NCBI GenBank assembly: GCA_030426445.1
Contig: JAUHYS010000068.1
Span: forward strand, 1-9,173
Direction: 5' to 3'
DNA from: a bacterium
Lineage (GTDB): Bacteria; UBA10199; DSSB01
DNA length: 9,173 nucleotides
Part shown: piece by piece, positions 6,275 to 9,173 of the stretch
Layout of the letters: the number at the start of each line of letters is the position of its first letter
How positions within the stretch are numbered: position 1 is the first letter of the stretch
Notes under the pieces: model-generated
Told to the model about the DNA's origin: nothing
What the model saw: only the letters and a program-made list of their open reading frames with translations
Database searches by the model: none
Made by a program: the position numbers and the translations under genes

Positions 6275-7678
6275 ATGAGAAAGAAAAATTCAAATTTTTA
6301 CTTACAATTAATAAGTAAGATGGGTGCTTTCCTTTTAACAGGTTTCACTGCAGCGACAGTTTTAGCGGGAAATGCCCTTGATACAAATATTAACGGAAAT
6401 CCAGTCGTATGGAAACAGGGTACGATTACTTATAATCCCATGGCAGCGGGTTTAAAACCAGGTGGCGGTTTTGACCAAGCTACGACCCTGCAAATTATTG
6501 ATGAATCCTTTCAAGCTTGGGAAGATATCGAAGGCATTTCACTTAATATCGTGGGTGGGGATACCTTGCCGGCTAATGTGCTCGATTCTCAAGAAAATTT
6601 TACTGAAGTCTTTGAAACAGAACTCGCTAATTGTTATCCTGAAGTATTTGGTCCGGCCAATGGCCCTTGTCGAAACCCTATCTTTATTAGTGAAGATGGC
6701 CAACTCTTTGATAACCTTTTTGGTCAATGTGCTCGGTTTAATATTTTAGGTGTTGCTGGACCACAACTTCCTGCAGATGACCCCGAAGAAAACACGCGCA
6801 CAGAAGTCAAACGAGGTTGGGCAGCCGTCAATGGTGCCTGTATCTCTCCTGAAGAAAGTGTCGATGGGTGTAATAGCTGTCCTTTTACTGCGCAGGAATC
6901 CAACATTAGAGCAACCATGATGCATGAGTTGGGCCACTTTTTGGGTGTGCACCATGCTATGGTTAATCCAGAGGAGTTTGTTGCTGGTATTAATGATCCA
7001 GATAGTTTTACTGAAGATAAAATTACGCACTTTCCAGAAATGTTTCCAACTTCTTTGCCTAACGGATTAGACCCGGCCGGTCTTCATAAAGATGATCATG
7101 AAATTTTTAAAGCTTTGTACGGAGTTGACAATAATGATACCTGTACGGTTACAGGAAAAGTCTATGCGAGTGATGGTTCTACTGAACTCCGTGGTGCAGA
7201 AGTCAGAGCAACCAATGTGACTCCAGGCCAGGAGTTTATTGACGCAGTAGCCTTTGTTTCTGGTACCAACGCTCCTCGCTTAGACCGTTATGCCCTTAAT
7301 CAAGGTAATTGCACTCAAGATTGTGGAAGTTATGAATTGCGTGGTTTAACTCCTGGAGAGACTTATCAAATATGTGCTCTCAAAATTATCAATGTTTTTA
7401 CTCAAGGCTCAAGACTTCCTCCAGTGGATCCACCTTTCCAAGCTTTTACCAGTACCTGTCCAAATAGTCTGACTGTGACTTGTGATTGTACAGGCAATGG
7501 TGATTGTGGCGAGATTAATAATGTAGATATTGTAACCGATGCCAATCCCGATGATATCGAAAAAAGTGATGGCGGGGGGAATGTTGATTCGGGTGGTTGC
7601 AGCCTTTATCAGTCTCAAGAGATCAAAACAGTTAAAGTCTGGACCGCAATGCAAAAGACTTTAAGAAAATTTAAATAA
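6275..7678 (+). CDS. Secreted matrixin-like zinc metalloprotease (metzincin)
   Basis: This is a predicted exported zinc endopeptidase. The 467-aa protein begins with a signal peptide (basic residues 2-4, hydrophobic stretch about 16-30, likely cleavage after Ala31 or Ala34). The catalytic domain spans about 40-285. It has the zinc motif HELGHFLGVHH (217-227: His217, Glu218, His221, His227), a likely Met-turn at Met256 (EMFP, 255-258), and the KDDHEIFKALYG segment (272-283) typical of bacterial matrixins. No propeptide precedes the catalytic domain. Residues 290-395 form a beta-sandwich-like domain (VTGKVY ... YELRGLTPGETY), resembling carboxypeptidase-regulatory-like folds. A Cys/Gly-rich tail follows. 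There are fifteen cysteines in the mature chain, many probably disulfide-bonded. A GGCSL motif at 440-444 is followed by a basic end without a membrane helix. AAGGA lies 9 nt before the ATG. The substrate is unknown. Confidence 0.88.
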   Translation: MRKKNSNFYLQLISKMGAFLLTGFTAATVLAGNALDTNINGNPVVWKQGTITYNPMAAGLKPGGGFDQATTLQIIDESFQAWEDIEGISLNIVGGDTLPANVLDSQENFTEVFETELANCYPEVFGPANGPCRNPIFISEDGQLFDNLFGQCARFNILGVAGPQLPADDPEENTRTEVKRGWAAVNGACISPEESVDGCNSCPFTAQESNIRATMMHELGHFLGVHHAMVNPEEFVAGINDPDSFTEDKITHFPEMFPTSLPNGLDPAGLHKDDHEIFKALYGVDNNDTCTVTGKVYASDGSTELRGAEVRATNVTPGQEFIDAVAFVSGTNAPRLDRYALNQGNCTQDCGSYELRGLTPGETYQICALKIINVFTQGSRLPPVDPPFQAFTSTCPNSLTVTCDCTGNGDCGEINNVDIVTDANPDDIEKSDGGGNVDSGGCSLYQSQEIKTVKVWTAMQKTLRKFK

Positions 7679-7707
7679 TCATTAAAATGATATCAATCAA
7701 AATTTTT

Positions 7708-7745
7708 AAGCCTAGCTTTTAATATTAAAAGTTAGGCTTTTTTTT
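7708..7745 (+). terminator. Strong intrinsic terminator closing the exported-protein/protease unit
   Basis: AAGCCTAGCTTTT (7708-7720) pairs with AAAAGTTAGGCTT (7727-7739) with one G-U pair, around a 6-nt AATATT apex that is itself self-complementary. An 8-nt T-run (7738-7745) and further T follow. The opposite strand lacks a good T-tract after the hairpin, so it acts on plus-strand transcripts. It separates the protease from the rhodanese-NifU gene. Confidence 0.85.
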
Positions 7746-7801
7746 ATTTTTATTAAATAAGCTTAAATAGGCTAGCTTTTTAAGATTTTAAAGGCGTCTT
7801 T

Positions 7802-8566
7802 ATGTTTAAAAAAAATCAACGAAAGATTTTAGAACTTGAAAATAAAATAGAAAAACTGGAAGCCAATCTGGTAGCGCAAAAAGATGTATTTGAACAACAG
7901 CTCAAAACTTTGCGACAACAACTTGCTGCTGTTGTCAGTGGAGTGCCTCCAACAACTCAAAGCATTTTAAACGCCTTGCCTTATTCAGAAATTCCTAAAG
8001 AACAGGTTTTAGAGTTTATTCAAACGGTTCCTAATTTACTTATTTTAGATGTTCGTTCCGATGAAGGCTGGTCTAGCGGGCATATTGCCAAGGCAAAACA
8101 TATTCCGGCAGTACAGGTTTCTCAAAGATTGAATGAATTTCCAGATAAAACGAGGCCTATTTTGACAATCTGCGCTAATGGCAATAGTGCAGTAACGATT
8201 TGTCAGCTATTAGTTCGCGAAGGATACACTCAAGTTTTTAACGCACTAGGAGGGATGGCAGGTTACCGAGGTCCTATGATTAAGCCGGAAATTTTAGCTT
8301 CTGATGCCGAGCAGGTAAAGGGCTCTGACCGTAAGCTTATCACCAAACTTTTATCTGTTTTAGACAATGAAGTCCGTCCTGGTCTCAAAAGAGATGGTGG
8401 AGATCTTCAAATTATCGAAGTAGAAAATGGTGTCGTAAAATTAAAAATGACAGGTGCGTGCGTAGGATGTGGAGCTCAAAAACGTACGGTAGAAGAGGGA
8501 ATTAAAAACCATCTCAAAAAATATTTTCCAGAAATTCTGCATATTGAAGATCTCAGTTTAAAATAA
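7802..8566 (+). CDS. Rhodanese-NifU fusion protein with N-terminal coiled coil
   Basis: This is a probable cytoplasmic Fe-S or sulfur-transfer protein of 254 aa. Residues 5-45 form a Glu/Lys/Leu-rich coiled coil. Residues about 60-160 are a rhodanese domain: LLILDVRSDEGWSSGHI (79-95), the active-site loop CANGNSA with Cys124, and LGGMAGYRG (149-157). Residues about 175-252 are a NifU C-terminal domain with VRPGLKRDGGDL (191-202) and the CVGC cluster-binding pair (Cys220, Cys223). Rhodaneses carry persulfide sulfur, and NifU C-terminal domains hold or transfer Fe-S clusters, so the fusion may move sulfur to a bound cluster. That is inference. The loop has Ser129 where catalytic rhodaneses usually have Arg. 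The start is the ATG at 7802 with AAAGG 7 nt upstream. It stands alone after a terminator and converges with a dehydrogenase gene 15 bp away. Confidence 0.9.
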   Translation: MFKKNQRKILELENKIEKLEANLVAQKDVFEQQLKTLRQQLAAVVSGVPPTTQSILNALPYSEIPKEQVLEFIQTVPNLLILDVRSDEGWSSGHIAKAKHIPAVQVSQRLNEFPDKTRPILTICANGNSAVTICQLLVREGYTQVFNALGGMAGYRGPMIKPEILASDAEQVKGSDRKLITKLLSVLDNEVRPGLKRDGGDLQIIEVENGVVKLKMTGACVGCGAQKRTVEEGIKNHLKKYFPEILHIEDLSLK

Positions 8567-8581
8567 AAATGATAGTAAATT

Positions 8582-9173
8582 CTAAATATCATGCGGGTGA
8601 ATAATAACTTTCATGGCTTCACTTGCATTTATTTTTTGAATGCCTAAAGTCAGTTCTTCTAATTTTAAGTGGTGTGTTATCAAAGCTTGTACATTTACTT
8701 TTTTATGAATCAGTAAATCATAAGCCTTGATCAAATCTTCTGGCGATGGCGAATAACTGCTAAATAAATTAATTTCGCGATGATAAAGTTGATCAATACT
8801 TAAAGGGACCGGTTCATCCGACAAAGACGCAAACAGGTTCAGGCTGCCTCCGTCACGAATCCAGTTTATGGAATCTTGAACGATTTTTTGATTACCTGCA
8901 GTTAGGACCACTAAGTCCACACCTCGACCTTCGGTAAGTTTTTCAATATGTTTTTGGAGATTTACTTGTTTTCCTAAATAAACTTCATCTGTTCCCAATT
9001 TTTTTGCGAGTTCCAAGCGCTCTTCTAATAAATCCAGTGCTAAAACTTTGGCACCCTCAAGCTTAAGCAATTGGAGCATCATGAGGCCAATCGATCCCAT
9101 TCCAACAATGCAAACCCAATCTCCTGGTAATATTTTTGCACGACGGACATTTTTGACACAGCAACTTAAAGGT
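8582..9173 (-). CDS. Zinc-type medium-chain alcohol/sugar dehydrogenase, 5'-truncated by window edge
   Basis: This is the C-terminal part of an NAD(P)-dependent dehydrogenase of the MDR superfamily (sorbitol/threonine dehydrogenase-like). The reading frame stays open to the right edge, giving about 196 codons of a protein normally near 340. The first visible residues, PLSCC, correspond to the conserved EPL-A-C element that precedes the nucleotide-binding domain. Next come PGDWVCIVG and the Rossmann motif GMGSIG, then LALDLLEERLELAKKLG. The Asp at the end of the second strand suggests NAD(H) rather than NADP(H). The C-terminus (SEAMKVIIHP) is typical. The ATG at 9100 is internal to the Rossmann fold and is not the true start. 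The zinc-ligand N-terminal half lies outside the window, so the substrate and zinc dependence cannot be judged. Confidence 0.88.
   Translation of the reverse strand, partial: PLSCCVKNVRRAKILPGDWVCIVGMGSIGLMMLQLLKLEGAKVLALDLLEERLELAKKLGTDEVYLGKQVNLQKHIEKLTEGRGVDLVVLTAGNQKIVQDSINWIRDGGSLNLFASLSDEPVPLSIDQLYHREINLFSSYSPSPEDLIKAYDLLIHKKVNVQALITHHLKLEELTLGIQKINASEAMKVIIHPHDI

Noticed and set aside
6462..7030. Open frames on both strands inside the metalloprotease gene
   Set aside because: They overlap a gene with a clear signal peptide and zinc motif, lack ribosome sites and encode no recognisable domain; they are shadows.
7595..7678. GGCSL near the protease C-terminus as a deltaproteobacterial C-terminal sorting signal
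   Set aside because: The motif is followed by polar and basic residues with no membrane helix. Reading the other two forward frames past this point gives no hydrophobic segment either, so there is no sign of a frameshifted anchor.
8569..8592. Inverted repeat ATGATA/TATCAT between the convergent rhodanese-NifU and dehydrogenase genes
   Set aside because: The stem is only 6 AT-rich base pairs with a 12-nt loop and no T-run, so it is not supported as a terminator.
8582..9100. Dehydrogenase gene read as a complete 172-aa protein starting at 9100
   Set aside because: The frame is open to the edge and the upstream codons encode PLSCC...PGDWVCIVG, the conserved lead-in to the Rossmann motif, so the ATG is internal.

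Overview
This is an AT-rich bacterial chromosome segment, densely coded, with no mobile elements, tRNA/rRNA genes or CRISPR arrays that I can see. A full-length PlsB-type glycerol-3-phosphate acyltransferase and two Sec-exported proteins point to a Gram-negative (diderm) organism. Low GC, a secreted matrixin-like metalloprotease and a rhodanese-NifU fusion make me think of an uncultivated deltaproteobacterial or Bdellovibrionota-like lineage. That placement is an inference with low confidence.

Layout, left to right. (1) A dithiol glutaredoxin on the minus strand (33-293) diverges across a 159-bp spacer from a plus-strand PPDK/PEP-synthase regulatory kinase/phosphorylase (453-1265). Each side of the spacer has a plausible promoter. 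(2) A minus-strand operon plsB-nadD-nadK (5347 down to 1283) ends tail-to-tail with the regulator, 17 bp apart. plsB and nadD are 4 bp apart, and nadD and nadK overlap by an ATGA. It combines the first step of phospholipid synthesis with two NAD(P) steps: NadD makes deamido-NAD and NadK phosphorylates NAD. (3) A 231-bp divergent spacer (5348-5578) with a perfect 7-bp inverted repeat separates plsB from a plus-strand exported pair. The pair is a 221-aa cysteine-free secreted protein of unknown function and a 467-aa cysteine-rich secreted metzincin (HExxHxxGxxH). They are 30 bp apart and closed by a strong intrinsic terminator (7708-7745). (4) A plus-strand gene (7802-8566) fuses a coiled coil, a rhodanese domain and a NifU C-terminal Fe-S scaffold domain. 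It converges with a minus-strand zinc-type medium-chain dehydrogenase (8582 to the right edge) that is cut at its 5' end by the window.

Most of the window is housekeeping metabolism. The parts most worth a second look are the exported-protein/metalloprotease pair, which looks like a self-contained secreted module of unknown purpose; the rhodanese-NifU fusion with a non-canonical rhodanese loop; and the NAD kinase, whose motifs resemble the plant NADK3/animal NADK2 type more than the usual bacterial type.
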